64,000 nucleotides of DNA from Sneathia sanguinegens (GTDB lineage Bacteria > Fusobacteriota > Fusobacteriia > Fusobacteriales > Leptotrichiaceae), in assembly GCF_001517935.1 (NCBI RefSeq), contig NZ_LOQF01000003.1, positions 1 to 64,000 of the forward strand, in the 5' to 3' direction. The stretch's first letter is position 1. Each line of letters opens with the position of its first letter. This document shows, piece by piece, positions 17,569 through 26,700 of this stretch. The notes under the pieces are model-generated. The model saw nothing but the letters and a program-made list of their open reading frames with translations. It was not told where the DNA came from and did not search any database. The position numbers and the translations under genes are program-made.

Positions 17569-17622
17569 CATTATAAATATTTTAAAAAAAGCAACATGCT
17601 GCTTAAAAAAAAATAAGAGATG

Positions 17623-17631
17623 TGATAGAAT
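17623..17631 (+). promoter_or_regulatory. Extended -10 of the methyltransferase promoter
   Basis: TGATAGAAT lies 27 bases before the methyltransferase ATG and is one base off the facing endonuclease -10. A Shine-Dalgarno (ggagg) sits between it and the start. An A/T-flanked imperfect hairpin (gcaacatgctgc) at 17591-17602 separates the two divergent promoters. Confidence 0.45.
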
Positions 17632-17658
17632 AAATTAATAGAATTTTGGAGGTAATTT

Positions 17659-19080
17659 ATGTATAAAATGGCAAGCTTATTTGCTGGTGTTGGTGGTATA
17701 GATATAGGCTTTGAAATGACAGGAAAATTCAAAACTGTATGGGCTAATGAAAATGATAAAAATGCAAGATTAACATATTCTAAAAATTTTGATGTTGAAA
17801 TAAATGATAAAGATATAAGAGATGTAAAAAATGACGAAATGCCAGATATAGATATATTATTATCAGGATTTCCTTGTACTTCTTTTAGTATAGCAGGATA
17901 TAGAAAAGGATTCGAAGATGAAAGGACAGGAGATCTTTTTTTTGAAACACTTAGATTTATAGTTGCTAAAAAACCAAAAATAGTTTTTCTAGAAAATGTG
18001 AAAAACCTTGTAAGTCATGATGATGGTAAAACATTTAGAATAATAAAGGATTCTTTAGAAAAAAACGGGTATAAAATAAAATATCAAGTTTTAAATGCAA
18101 AAGACTATGGAAATATACCTCAAAATAGAGAAAGAATATATATTATTGGCTTTAGAGATGAAAAAGTTTATCAAAATTTTGAATTTCCTTTTCCACTTAA
18201 ATTAACAAAAAGTATAAAAGACATGTTTGAAGATAAAATTGTAGATTCAACTTATTTTTATACAAAAGAAAAAAATAAATTTTTTGATATTTTAATAAAT
18301 GATATTACTGAAGAAAATACTATTTATCAGTGGAGAAGAAAATATGTTAGAGAAAATAAAAGTAATGTTTGTCCTACATTGACTGCCAATATGGGAACTG
18401 GAGGACATAATGTTCCTTTAATAAAAACAAAATATGGAATAAGAAAATTAACACCAAGAGAATGTTTTAATTTTCAAGGTTTTCCAAAAAGTTTTATTTT
18501 ACCTAATATAGCAAATTCGCATTTATATAAACAGGCAGGAAATTCTGTGGTAGTATCTGTGATAAATCGAATTGCTCAAAATATACTAAGAGCTATTGAA
18601 AATGAAGAAAGGAAACATATGATAACACATTATACAGTTTGCTATATAGAAAAAGATGATGAAATTTTAATGTTATATAGAAATAAGAAAAAAAATGATA
18701 TAAATAAAGGAAAATGGCTAGGTGTTGGTGGACATATTGAAGAAGGTGAAAGTCCTTATGAATGTGTTGTTAGAGAAATAAAAGAAGAAACAGGCTTAGA
18801 AGTAAAAAAAGTTAGGGCAAGAGGCTTTATAACCTTCATTTATGATGGAAATGTCGATTATATTCATGTATTTTCTACTACAGAATTTAGTGGAAAATTA
18901 ATAGAATGTGATGAGGGAGATCTTAAGTGGATAAAAAGAGAAGACATCTTGAATTTGAATATTTGGGAAAGTGACAGATATCTTTTGAGTAAAATTGTAA
19001 ATAAAGAATATGATTATTTTATGATGACATCAAGATTTAAAAATATGAAACTTATAGAACAAAAAATAGAGATAGTCTAA
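17659..19080 (+). CDS. DNA cytosine-5 methyltransferase fused to a Nudix hydrolase
   Basis: The first ~318 residues are a complete cytosine-5 DNA methyltransferase. Motif I is SLFAGVGGIDIGFE, motif IV PCTSFS (nucleophile cysteine about residue 73), motif VI ENVKNL, motif VIII QNRERIYIIGF, then a target-recognition region, GFPKSFILP and motif X QAGNSVVVSVINRIAQ. It should protect the site cut by the divergent endonuclease. The reading frame then runs straight into a full MutT-like Nudix domain (residues ~321-473). Its box GHIEEGESPYECVVREIKEETGL fits GX5EX7REUXEEXGU exactly. The Nudix part begins at an in-frame ATG (18619) preceded by gaaaggaaa, so it could also be made separately by internal initiation. 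The arrangement looks like two genes joined by loss of a stop codon. The Nudix substrate is unknown. Confidence 0.88.
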   Translation: MYKMASLFAGVGGIDIGFEMTGKFKTVWANENDKNARLTYSKNFDVEINDKDIRDVKNDEMPDIDILLSGFPCTSFSIAGYRKGFEDERTGDLFFETLRFIVAKKPKIVFLENVKNLVSHDDGKTFRIIKDSLEKNGYKIKYQVLNAKDYGNIPQNRERIYIIGFRDEKVYQNFEFPFPLKLTKSIKDMFEDKIVDSTYFYTKEKNKFFDILINDITEENTIYQWRRKYVRENKSNVCPTLTANMGTGGHNVPLIKTKYGIRKLTPRECFNFQGFPKSFILPNIANSHLYKQAGNSVVVSVINRIAQNILRAIENEERKHMITHYTVCYIEKDDEILMLYRNKKKNDINKGKWLGVGGHIEEGESPYECVVREIKEETGLEVKKVRARGFITFIYDGNVDYIHVFSTTEFSGKLIECDEGDLKWIKREDILNLNIWESDRYLLSKIVNKEYDYFMMTSRFKNMKLIEQKIEIV

Positions 19081-19082
19081 AA

Positions 19083-19111
19083 TTGAAAAAAAGCTCTAAG
19101 TATAGTAGAAT
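19083..19111 (+). promoter_or_regulatory. Putative promoter of the tamB-bamA operon
   Basis: TTGAAA and TAGAAT are separated by 17 bases in the short gap after the methyltransferase-Nudix gene. It lies 26 bases upstream of the tamB start and probably drives the envelope operon. Confidence 0.55.
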
Positions 19112-19137
19112 ATAAATAAAAAAAGAAGGTGTTTGTT

Positions 19138-22100
19138 ATGAAAAAAATAAAAAGAATTACAATAATACTTTTCTTTTTTTGCGTGTTTTCATTTATAATC
19201 TTAGCATATTTTAGAATGAAAGAACTTTCTAACTACATTATTCAAAATGTAGAAAATACTAAAATAAAGATGGAGGATGTTAAGTTCGATGGTTTGTGCT
19301 TGAAAATTAAGGGCATAGAAATAAATGATTTAAGTGGAAATAAAGTTGGGAATGTTGAAGAAGCCAGAGTATATATAATGCCATTTTTACCTTCAAGAAT
19401 AAATAGAATAAATTTAATTGGAGCTAAATTGAATTTGATTCAATTTAAAAATGGTAGATTAAATATTGAAAATATTTTACCAGAAAAAAATAAGGTAAGT
19501 AGGATATATAATGTAGCTAATATTTATTTGCAAAATTGTTCAATAACATATACTAATAAAATGTACGATAAAGATATAAAAAAAGAATTACTAAATGTGT
19601 CTGGGAATTTAAGTATAGCTAAAAACTTTGAAATGAAAATAAAAGGGGAAGCAATAGGGAAATTAACAGGTCAAAAAGAAGAAATAGGCTTACATTTTGC
19701 TAATGTTTCTTCAAAAAAGACAGTTTTAGCTTCCTTATTTAATAGAAAAATAGAAGATGAAAATCCTGAATATATTCTACAAGAGTTTAAATTTAATAAT
19801 GTAGATATAGATGAAAATTTAGCACAATTTTTCAAATTAGATTTCCTAAAAATACAAAAAGCTAAGTTAAATGGTGAATTGAAAATAGAAATAAATAAGA
19901 AAAAGCCACAAATTAAGGGGTCTTTAGATTTAATAGCTCAATCATTTAAATATAAAGATTATGCAGATGAAATAAAAAAGGCTAATTTTCATGTAGATTT
20001 GAATGATGACAAAGTAAAAACAAAGGGTCAAGTATGGCTTAAAAATAATGAAAAATTAAATTTGAGTATCTTTTTTGATGGGATTAAGAAACAATTAAAT
20101 GCTGATTTAGATACAGAAAAAATATCTGTAGAAAATTTAAAAAAATATAGTTTGTTTAAAAATTTAAAGCTTGATATAAAAGGTTTTTTAAGTTCTAAAT
20201 TGAAATTTAAATTAGATTTTTCAAAGCCTAAAACCGTTGAAATAAAGGAACTTAATTTACAAGCAAAATCAAATTCTATGAAAATGTATCAATTTGATTT
20301 TAATAATTTAAATTTGAATGTTCAAAAAAAGGATCAAAAATTAGAAATAAATTTAAATACTGATATAAAAAAAGATTTCATTTTAGCTAATGCACAAATT
20401 TTAGCTGAATATAATTTGGATACAAAAGATATAAAGGCTAAGTATAAATTAAAAAATAAAACTAAGGGTATCAATCTAGAAGATATAAGTGGAGAAATAT
20501 CTTTAAAAGATTTTAAAAAAATAAATTTAAGTATTTTAAGTAAGCAAATGGTAGGTAATTTATACCTTGATAAAAATAAGTTGAAGCTTAAATTAAATAC
20601 TAAAAAAGAAATAGTATATAATAATGGAAATATTAATGCTAAACTTAATTTTAAATTATTAGATTCAAGCTATGATTTTAAAACAAAAAATATAAATGCA
20701 AAATTTTCTTTAAATGCTGATGGAAATTATATGGGGAAATATGCTAAAATATCAGTAGTATCATATTTAGATAAAAATATATTAAAAAGTAAGGGTACTA
20801 TTTCTAATGGAATAGTAGATGTTAATATAGATGGAAGTACAAAATTAAAGAGTATGGAACATAGATATAAGCTTAGTGGTAGTTGTGATGCTTTAACCCT
20901 TATGAAAATATTTAATATAGATAAGAAGAATAAGGGGAATATACCAGTCGATTTTGTAGCTAATCTTTATGGTAAGAATAAGGATATTTCTTTGGAATAT
21001 AATATAAAATCTAATAAATTTGCATATATAGTAGATGGATATAAAGCAGAAATAAATGGATATGCTAAAAATATATTAGATAATAAAAAAAGAGATATAA
21101 AAGCTAAAATTAAGCTTGGTGAAGTTTGGTTCAAATATCATAGATTAAATGAATTAGAAGCAGATTTAAGTTATGAGGATAATTCTTTAATAATATTTAA
21201 CATAAGAAATGAATTTGTTAGTGGAGATTTATTATATAATATAAATTCAAAAGAAATTTATTCAAAATTACAGGTAGATAAATTTATGCTTTATTCAACT
21301 TATGATATACCTGACATAAATGTAAATGTATCTAAAATGTATGTATACTCTAAGGGTAGATTAGATAATCTAAAAGCTTATTTTAATTTGGAACCTTCAG
21401 AATTTAAAATTAAGGATTCGTATGTTGGGCATCTTCATGGAGAAGCAAAATTAGAAAATAGTGTATTGAAACTTAATTTTAAGGTTAATAATAATGAAAT
21501 AAAGGGTACATATAATATAAATAGTAAAGAATTAGATTTACGAGCTTTATTAAATCAAAAATTAAAGGATATTGTTAAAATAGAAGGCTTTAATTCAGAT
21601 GTTGATACAAAATTACATATAACAGGTACACTAGATAAATTGCATATGGATATAGAGGGTAAAATGGTAGATATAAAATATAAAGATATACATTTACCAG
21701 ATATTACACTAGATGCAAGCTATAATAATGGAAATATAAGTAATATATTAAAGACTGGTGTTTTAACAGTTTCTAATCTAAATATAAAAGATGCAAAAAA
21801 ACAAGATAGTATTTATCATACAAGTTTTGTAATGAATTTGGCTAATTTGGACATAAATTATGTATTAAAAAATAAGATTTTTGATTTAGCAAGTTTGGGA
21901 GAAAATTATTCTGGTAAATTGAAAGTTTCTTCTATGTTCAAGGGTAATTTAGATAAATTCTTTGGTAATTTAACTGTTGAATCAGATTCCTTAGTGTTAA
22001 ATGGACATAAGATAACAAATTTATTAATAGATAGTCAAATAAATCAAGATGGTATGAATATTAACCAAGGATATTTTGAATATGAAAAAAATCCAGTTTT

Positions 22101-23610
22101 AATTGAAGGTTATGCCTTCTTTAAACCTTTTGATTATATGTTCCGTGTTGTAGCAGAAAACTTTAATATGGACTTTTTGAATATTTATCCTAATATATCT
22201 AAGGTTAAGGGTATAGCTAATGTCAACTTTGTTGCGAGCAAAGGAGCATTAGAAGGTAAGATAGATATTAAAGATTTATCAATGAAGGTACAAGGAATTG
22301 ATATACAAAATTTTGATGTGAATGTACAGATGAATAATAAGGACATAAATATTAACACTTTTAAAGGCACTGTAAACAATGGACAATTGAATTTAAAAGG
22401 TCAATGTACTATGCCAGAAATACCGGATAATGCAAATGATTTAGATAAGATAAAATTAGGTAAGGTTAATTTAGAATTAGATGCATCACATATTACACTT
22501 CCAATAAAAGGAAATGAAGTTGTTATCTCATCTAATTTAAAATTAAAAGGAGAAAATTTGGATGGTACCTTACAAATTAATAGGGGTAAAATAGAAAATT
22601 TAAGTTTTATTGATTTATTAAAACAAAATAAAAATAAAAAACCAGATAATTTTATAACTAAAAAAATTAAAGCTATATTAAATAATATGTTAAAGCGTTA
22701 TGTTATTAATGTAGATACTACAATAGAATCTCCAATAACTATTGATGTTCCAGGTTATCTAATTTTAAAAGATATATATGGAGAAATACAAGGAGGAGCA
22801 ATTTTATCTTACTCTAATGGTATACCATCAATAAAAGGTGGCTTTAATGTTGAAAATGGTAAGTTTATAATAAATGGTAATGAATTTACAGTAGAATTAT
22901 TAGATGTTAATATGAACGATGTTGTAAATGGAGATTTTAATCCTAATGTAAGATTAAAAGCTATTACTACAATAAATGGTGAAAATATAGAAATATTAAG
23001 TAATTCAAAATTAAAGAATTTAAAATTTGATTTTAAATCTCAATCTAATAAGACTAAGGATGAAATATTGAAATTATTAGCATTTAAAGGAATTACATTT
23101 AATTCAAATTCTATTAATGCTGTAGGAAGTACTTTTATAAATTACGCTACAGAAACAGCTGTTAATCAATTTGTATCTAAATTTACAAATAGGATAGGTA
23201 AGAAAATTGGCTTAACAAAATTTGAAGTTGGTGCTAATATAGAAGAAAAAAATAAATTAGGTATTAATAATTTTATAAATAATACATATGTTCAAGTCCA
23301 TTTGCAAGGTAAAGTTTCAAAAAAACAAAAGTTATATTGGAATGTAAAAGGATCTATACCTTTTAGTGCTAACAAGGATAAATTCAAATATGATATTAAT
23401 TTATCATATGAATTTGATAAAGGTCTTGGGGCAACTATTGGTATTAAATCTATAAATAGGCTTGATTTGTCAGAAAATAACAAAGAAAATAATATTAATT
23501 TTTATACTGGTATTAATTATTCAGAAAAGTTTCAAGATTTTCATTATTTTATTGATGATGTTAAATCTAAATTTGAAAAAAGAGAAAAATTAAATCAAGA
23601 TAAAAAATAG
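19138..23610 (+). CDS. tamB: TamB-like translocation and assembly protein
   Basis: This is a large (1490-residue) AsmA/TamB-type protein that spans the periplasm and is thought to help assembly of the outer membrane or lipid transport. A signal-anchor helix at the N-terminus (about residues 7-24) is followed by long repetitive beta-rich sequence, consistent with a hydrophobic groove. The C-terminal ~350 residues are the TamB/DUF490 domain (PITIDVPGYLILKDIYGEIQGGA and later segments). Start is ATG 19138 with aagaagg upstream; a GTG three codons earlier overlaps that ribosome site. It sits directly before bamA, and no tamA is seen, so a TamB-BamA partnership is inferred, as proposed in lineages without TamA. 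Confidence 0.9.
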   Translation: MKKIKRITIILFFFCVFSFIILAYFRMKELSNYIIQNVENTKIKMEDVKFDGLCLKIKGIEINDLSGNKVGNVEEARVYIMPFLPSRINRINLIGAKLNLIQFKNGRLNIENILPEKNKVSRIYNVANIYLQNCSITYTNKMYDKDIKKELLNVSGNLSIAKNFEMKIKGEAIGKLTGQKEEIGLHFANVSSKKTVLASLFNRKIEDENPEYILQEFKFNNVDIDENLAQFFKLDFLKIQKAKLNGELKIEINKKKPQIKGSLDLIAQSFKYKDYADEIKKANFHVDLNDDKVKTKGQVWLKNNEKLNLSIFFDGIKKQLNADLDTEKISVENLKKYSLFKNLKLDIKGFLSSKLKFKLDFSKPKTVEIKELNLQAKSNSMKMYQFDFNNLNLNVQKKDQKLEINLNTDIKKDFILANAQILAEYNLDTKDIKAKYKLKNKTKGINLEDISGEISLKDFKKINLSILSKQMVGNLYLDKNKLKLKLNTKKEIVYNNGNINAKLNFKLLDSSYDFKTKNINAKFSLNADGNYMGKYAKISVVSYLDKNILKSKGTISNGIVDVNIDGSTKLKSMEHRYKLSGSCDALTLMKIFNIDKKNKGNIPVDFVANLYGKNKDISLEYNIKSNKFAYIVDGYKAEINGYAKNILDNKKRDIKAKIKLGEVWFKYHRLNELEADLSYEDNSLIIFNIRNEFVSGDLLYNINSKEIYSKLQVDKFMLYSTYDIPDINVNVSKMYVYSKGRLDNLKAYFNLEPSEFKIKDSYVGHLHGEAKLENSVLKLNFKVNNNEIKGTYNINSKELDLRALLNQKLKDIVKIEGFNSDVDTKLHITGTLDKLHMDIEGKMVDIKYKDIHLPDITLDASYNNGNISNILKTGVLTVSNLNIKDAKKQDSIYHTSFVMNLANLDINYVLKNKIFDLASLGENYSGKLKVSSMFKGNLDKFFGNLTVESDSLVLNGHKITNLLIDSQINQDGMNINQGYFEYEKNPVLIEGYAFFKPFDYMFRVVAENFNMDFLNIYPNISKVKGIANVNFVASKGALEGKIDIKDLSMKVQGIDIQNFDVNVQMNNKDININTFKGTVNNGQLNLKGQCTMPEIPDNANDLDKIKLGKVNLELDASHITLPIKGNEVVISSNLKLKGENLDGTLQINRGKIENLSFIDLLKQNKNKKPDNFITKKIKAILNNMLKRYVINVDTTIESPITIDVPGYLILKDIYGEIQGGAILSYSNGIPSIKGGFNVENGKFIINGNEFTVELLDVNMNDVVNGDFNPNVRLKAITTINGENIEILSNSKLKNLKFDFKSQSNKTKDEILKLLAFKGITFNSNSINAVGSTFINYATETAVNQFVSKFTNRIGKKIGLTKFEVGANIEEKNKLGINNFINNTYVQVHLQGKVSKKQKLYWNVKGSIPFSANKDKFKYDINLSYEFDKGLGATIGIKSINRLDLSENNKENNINFYTGINYSEKFQDFHYFIDDVKSKFEKREKLNQDKK

Positions 23611-23621
23611 GAAGGGGATTT

Positions 23622-26099
23622 ATGAATAATAAATTAAAAGTAAGTCTTATGCTTGCATCAGTTTTATTAACTGTTAAAGGGTATTCTATAACAATAAATA
23701 GTATAGAAATAAAAAATAGTAAAGAATTACCAAAAGAGTATATATTAAATAATTTACCTGTTAAAGTTGGAGAAGAATATAAAAATAAGGATTTAAATGA
23801 TATATATTTAAGTTTATTAAAAACAGATTTAATTACAAATGTAAATATTTATCCAACAAAAACAGAAAAAGGTGTAGACTTAGTAGTAGAAGTTGATGAA
23901 GTAGATAATGCTATGAAAAAATTACAAGATAGAATAGCTGCTTTTGAAGCTTCAAAGAGAACAGATTTATTAGTTAATAGTGTAAAAATTGAAGGAAATA
24001 AAAATATACCAACTAGTGAAATAGAAAAATTAATTGAAGTTAAATTGGGAGAATATTTTGTTCCTATAACTGTTAATAACACAGTTCAAACCTTATTAAA
24101 TACAGGATATTTTAAAGAAATAATCCCTGTAGTTAATAGAGATGCAAAAACAAAGACAGTAGATATAACTTTTAAAATTACTGAAAATCCTATTATAAAA
24201 ACAGTTCAAATAGATGGTGTAACAGCATTTAATAAAAATGACTTAATAAAATATTCAAAATTGGAACCAGGAAATATTTTAAATTCATATAGTCTAAATC
24301 CAGATATGAGTCCAATTATGAAACTTTATCATCAAAAAGGATTTTTAACTTCAAAAATGGAATCAGCTATGATAACAGATGATGGAAATGTTCATATTGT
24401 GATAAGTGAAGGAAAGGCTGCTAGTGTAAAATACAAGAAAAAGGTTGAAATAGAAGAAAATGGAAGATTATCAGAAAGTAAGGCAAAATTAAAAACAAAA
24501 CCATATATCTTTGATAGAATGACATATATAAAAGAAGGAGATTTTGTTACAGAAAATGCTATTACTTCTACAATTAAAGAATACTATAGAACTGGGTTAT
24601 TTAGTTCAGTAGAACCAAAAATAGAAAAAAATGCAGAAGATGCTTCAAAAAGAGATGTTACTTTTGTTGTAACTGAAAGACCAACAACATCAATAAATGC
24701 ACAAGTTGCTTATGAAAGCAAAGAAGGTTTAACAGGAGGGTTAACTTTAGCAGATAAGAATTTCTTAGGAAGACAACAAGATGTATCAATTTCAGCAAAC
24801 TTTGGTACTAAGGGGAATTATGATATAAGTACTTCATTCTTTGATCCATGGCTTAAAGGAACTAAGAGATTACAACTTGGAGCTAGCTTATTCTTTAAGA
24901 GAGAGAAAACAAAGAGAAATGATTTATTAGAATCATATAAGAATTTTGAACTTTCAAAAGGTAATAAGGTAGATTTACCATATCAATTAGCCAATACAGT
25001 AAGGGCTGAAGGTTCTTATGTTTATGGTGGAAGTTTAACAGTTGGTAAGGGAATAAATAGTGATGTCTTTGTTACAATTAAACCAAGAGTATATGGAATA
25101 AAGACAACTAATGCAGAAGGTATTAAATCAAAAAAAGACAAGGGAACACCACAAGTTTTTGTTGACTATACTTTGGGTTCAGCAACATTAGGTTTAACTT
25201 ACGATACAAGAGATGATGCAGCTATACCAAAAAGTGGTTCTTTAATCAATTTAACAACAGAATTGGGATATATCTTCAGAGAAAAGAGTTTAACACAAGA
25301 AGCTATAGCTAAATTTAGAACAGGAAAATTGAAAGAAGCATATCAAAACATGAAACAACATAAAGTTCAAAGTAATGGCTCAGAAAAGACTCTACAACAA
25401 TTAGAAGAAGAAGTAGAACGAGCTAAGGATGCATATAATAGTGCAACAAAAGAACAAAAAAGTGAAAAGAAAAAAGCCTATGAAAATTTAAGTGCAAGTT
25501 ATAAAAAAAGTGTTGATGAATATTTCAAGACTCAAAATAGCATACCTTCATTAAAAGAAATTGGCAATGATCCAACAAATAGATTAAAGAGAAGAGCATA
25601 CTATATCTTAAACTTGGATGCAAGAGCATATCAAAAAGTATATAAAGATAAAAATAGTATGGCATATAGATTAACTTTTGGGTATGCAAGTAAAGGAACA
25701 CCAGAAAATATGCTATTTAATACTTCAGATGGTACAACATTGAGAGCATTTGAAAATAAGAAGTCTAATACCTTACTAACAGCTACTGCTGAAAATAGAA
25801 CATATATTAATGATTATGTTCAATTAGTTGCTTTTGGTGAATTTGGAATGTATAATTCAGAAACAGATTCATATTATAAAGGTAAATATAATGGAATCAA
25901 AAAATATGCTGGTTTCTTTAATAAAGATAATATAAAAGCAGATATAGGTTTAGGAGCAAGACTTACTACACCTTTAGGGGTAATAAGACTTGATTATGCA
26001 TGGGCTTTATTTGGACATGATAGAATACCATCACCAACAAGAGAAAAAGGAAAGAAAGTAAAAGGTAAATTTTCATTTGGTTTTGGTCAAACATTTTAG
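23622..26099 (+). CDS. bamA: Outer-membrane assembly factor BamA with loop insert
   Basis: BamA inserts beta-barrel proteins into the outer membrane. A signal peptide (about 20 residues) is followed by about four recognisable POTRA domains (to about residue 355) and then the 16-strand barrel, ending FGFGQTF with a C-terminal phenylalanine. Two oddities are visible. Residues about 555-655 are an extra Lys/Glu-rich, probably coiled-coil segment (EEEVERAKDAYNSATKEQKS) between two barrel strands, at the position of surface loop 5. The loop-6 VRGF/Y motif reads LRAF here. Length is 825 residues. The tamB stop is 11 bases upstream. Confidence 0.94.
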   Translation: MNNKLKVSLMLASVLLTVKGYSITINSIEIKNSKELPKEYILNNLPVKVGEEYKNKDLNDIYLSLLKTDLITNVNIYPTKTEKGVDLVVEVDEVDNAMKKLQDRIAAFEASKRTDLLVNSVKIEGNKNIPTSEIEKLIEVKLGEYFVPITVNNTVQTLLNTGYFKEIIPVVNRDAKTKTVDITFKITENPIIKTVQIDGVTAFNKNDLIKYSKLEPGNILNSYSLNPDMSPIMKLYHQKGFLTSKMESAMITDDGNVHIVISEGKAASVKYKKKVEIEENGRLSESKAKLKTKPYIFDRMTYIKEGDFVTENAITSTIKEYYRTGLFSSVEPKIEKNAEDASKRDVTFVVTERPTTSINAQVAYESKEGLTGGLTLADKNFLGRQQDVSISANFGTKGNYDISTSFFDPWLKGTKRLQLGASLFFKREKTKRNDLLESYKNFELSKGNKVDLPYQLANTVRAEGSYVYGGSLTVGKGINSDVFVTIKPRVYGIKTTNAEGIKSKKDKGTPQVFVDYTLGSATLGLTYDTRDDAAIPKSGSLINLTTELGYIFREKSLTQEAIAKFRTGKLKEAYQNMKQHKVQSNGSEKTLQQLEEEVERAKDAYNSATKEQKSEKKKAYENLSASYKKSVDEYFKTQNSIPSLKEIGNDPTNRLKRRAYYILNLDARAYQKVYKDKNSMAYRLTFGYASKGTPENMLFNTSDGTTLRAFENKKSNTLLTATAENRTYINDYVQLVAFGEFGMYNSETDSYYKGKYNGIKKYAGFFNKDNIKADIGLGARLTTPLGVIRLDYAWALFGHDRIPSPTREKGKKVKGKFSFGFGQTF

Positions 26100-26101
26100 A
26101 G

Positions 26102-26137
26102 TAAGGACTAGCATTGCTAGTCCTTATATATAAGGAG
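26102..26137 (+). promoter_or_regulatory. Two mutually exclusive hairpins after bamA
   Basis: Hairpin 1 is a perfect 11-bp stem (26102-26112 with 26116-26126, loop att), 3 bases after the bamA stop. Hairpin 2 is the 16-base palindrome 26121-26136, which contains the aaggag ribosome site of the next gene. They share 26121-26126 and cannot form together. No T-run follows, so hairpin 1 is not a standard terminator. A switch on lipoprotein translation is possible. Confidence 0.5.
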
Positions 26138-26149
26138 ATAGGGAAAAAA

Positions 26150-26698
26150 ATGAAGAAATTTATTTTTCTAGTAATTATGCTGATAACTACATTTAGTTGT
26201 GGTGTTAGACCTGAAAAGGTTGTTGAAACATTTCTTACGGATGTTAAAGAAAAAAAAGTAGATGATGCAATGAAATTAACTACAAATCCAGACTTTGTTA
26301 AAAATTTAGAACATGATTTCAAAAATAATATGCAAAGACTATTTTTTAATGCCTTATATAGTAATTTGAATTTCAAAGTATTAAATTCTACAAAGCAACA
26401 AGATAAGTCAATAATTGTTAATGTAGAAATAGAAAATATTGATGTACAGGATCTATTATTAAAAGTTTTTCAAAATTCTTTACAAAAAACCTTTAACGGA
26501 CAAACAGATGTTAATATTGAAAAGGAAATACTTGCAATACTTTCAGATAATAATTTAAAGAAAAATAAGATAGTTGATCAATATGTATTAGTTAAAAGTG
26601 GAGGAAAATATAAGATACAAGTAACATCTAAAAATATTGATAATATATTTGGGGGCTATTACTCATCAATAGCAAATATATCTAATATAGGAAGGTAA
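26150..26698 (+). CDS. Putative lipoprotein
   Basis: This 183-residue protein has a lipoprotein signal peptide ending TTFSC (acylated cysteine about residue 17). The rest is a small alpha/beta domain with no catalytic motif that I recognise; VVETFLTDVKEKKVDDAMKLT resembles the DUF4878/NTF2-like family of periplasmic lipoproteins. I start it at ATG 26150, which has aaggagatagg upstream; an in-frame ATG at 26114 lies inside the preceding hairpin. It follows bamA, so an envelope role is plausible, but this is inference. Confidence 0.75.
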   Translation: MKKFIFLVIMLITTFSCGVRPEKVVETFLTDVKEKKVDDAMKLTTNPDFVKNLEHDFKNNMQRLFFNALYSNLNFKVLNSTKQQDKSIIVNVEIENIDVQDLLLKVFQNSLQKTFNGQTDVNIEKEILAILSDNNLKKNKIVDQYVLVKSGGKYKIQVTSKNIDNIFGGYYSSIANISNIGR

Positions 26699-26700
26699 AA

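Noticed and set aside
17591-17602. gcaacatgctgc as a terminator or control hairpin between the two restriction-modification promoters
   Set aside because: The stem is imperfect with too small a loop; it is mentioned only as context and not called as a feature.
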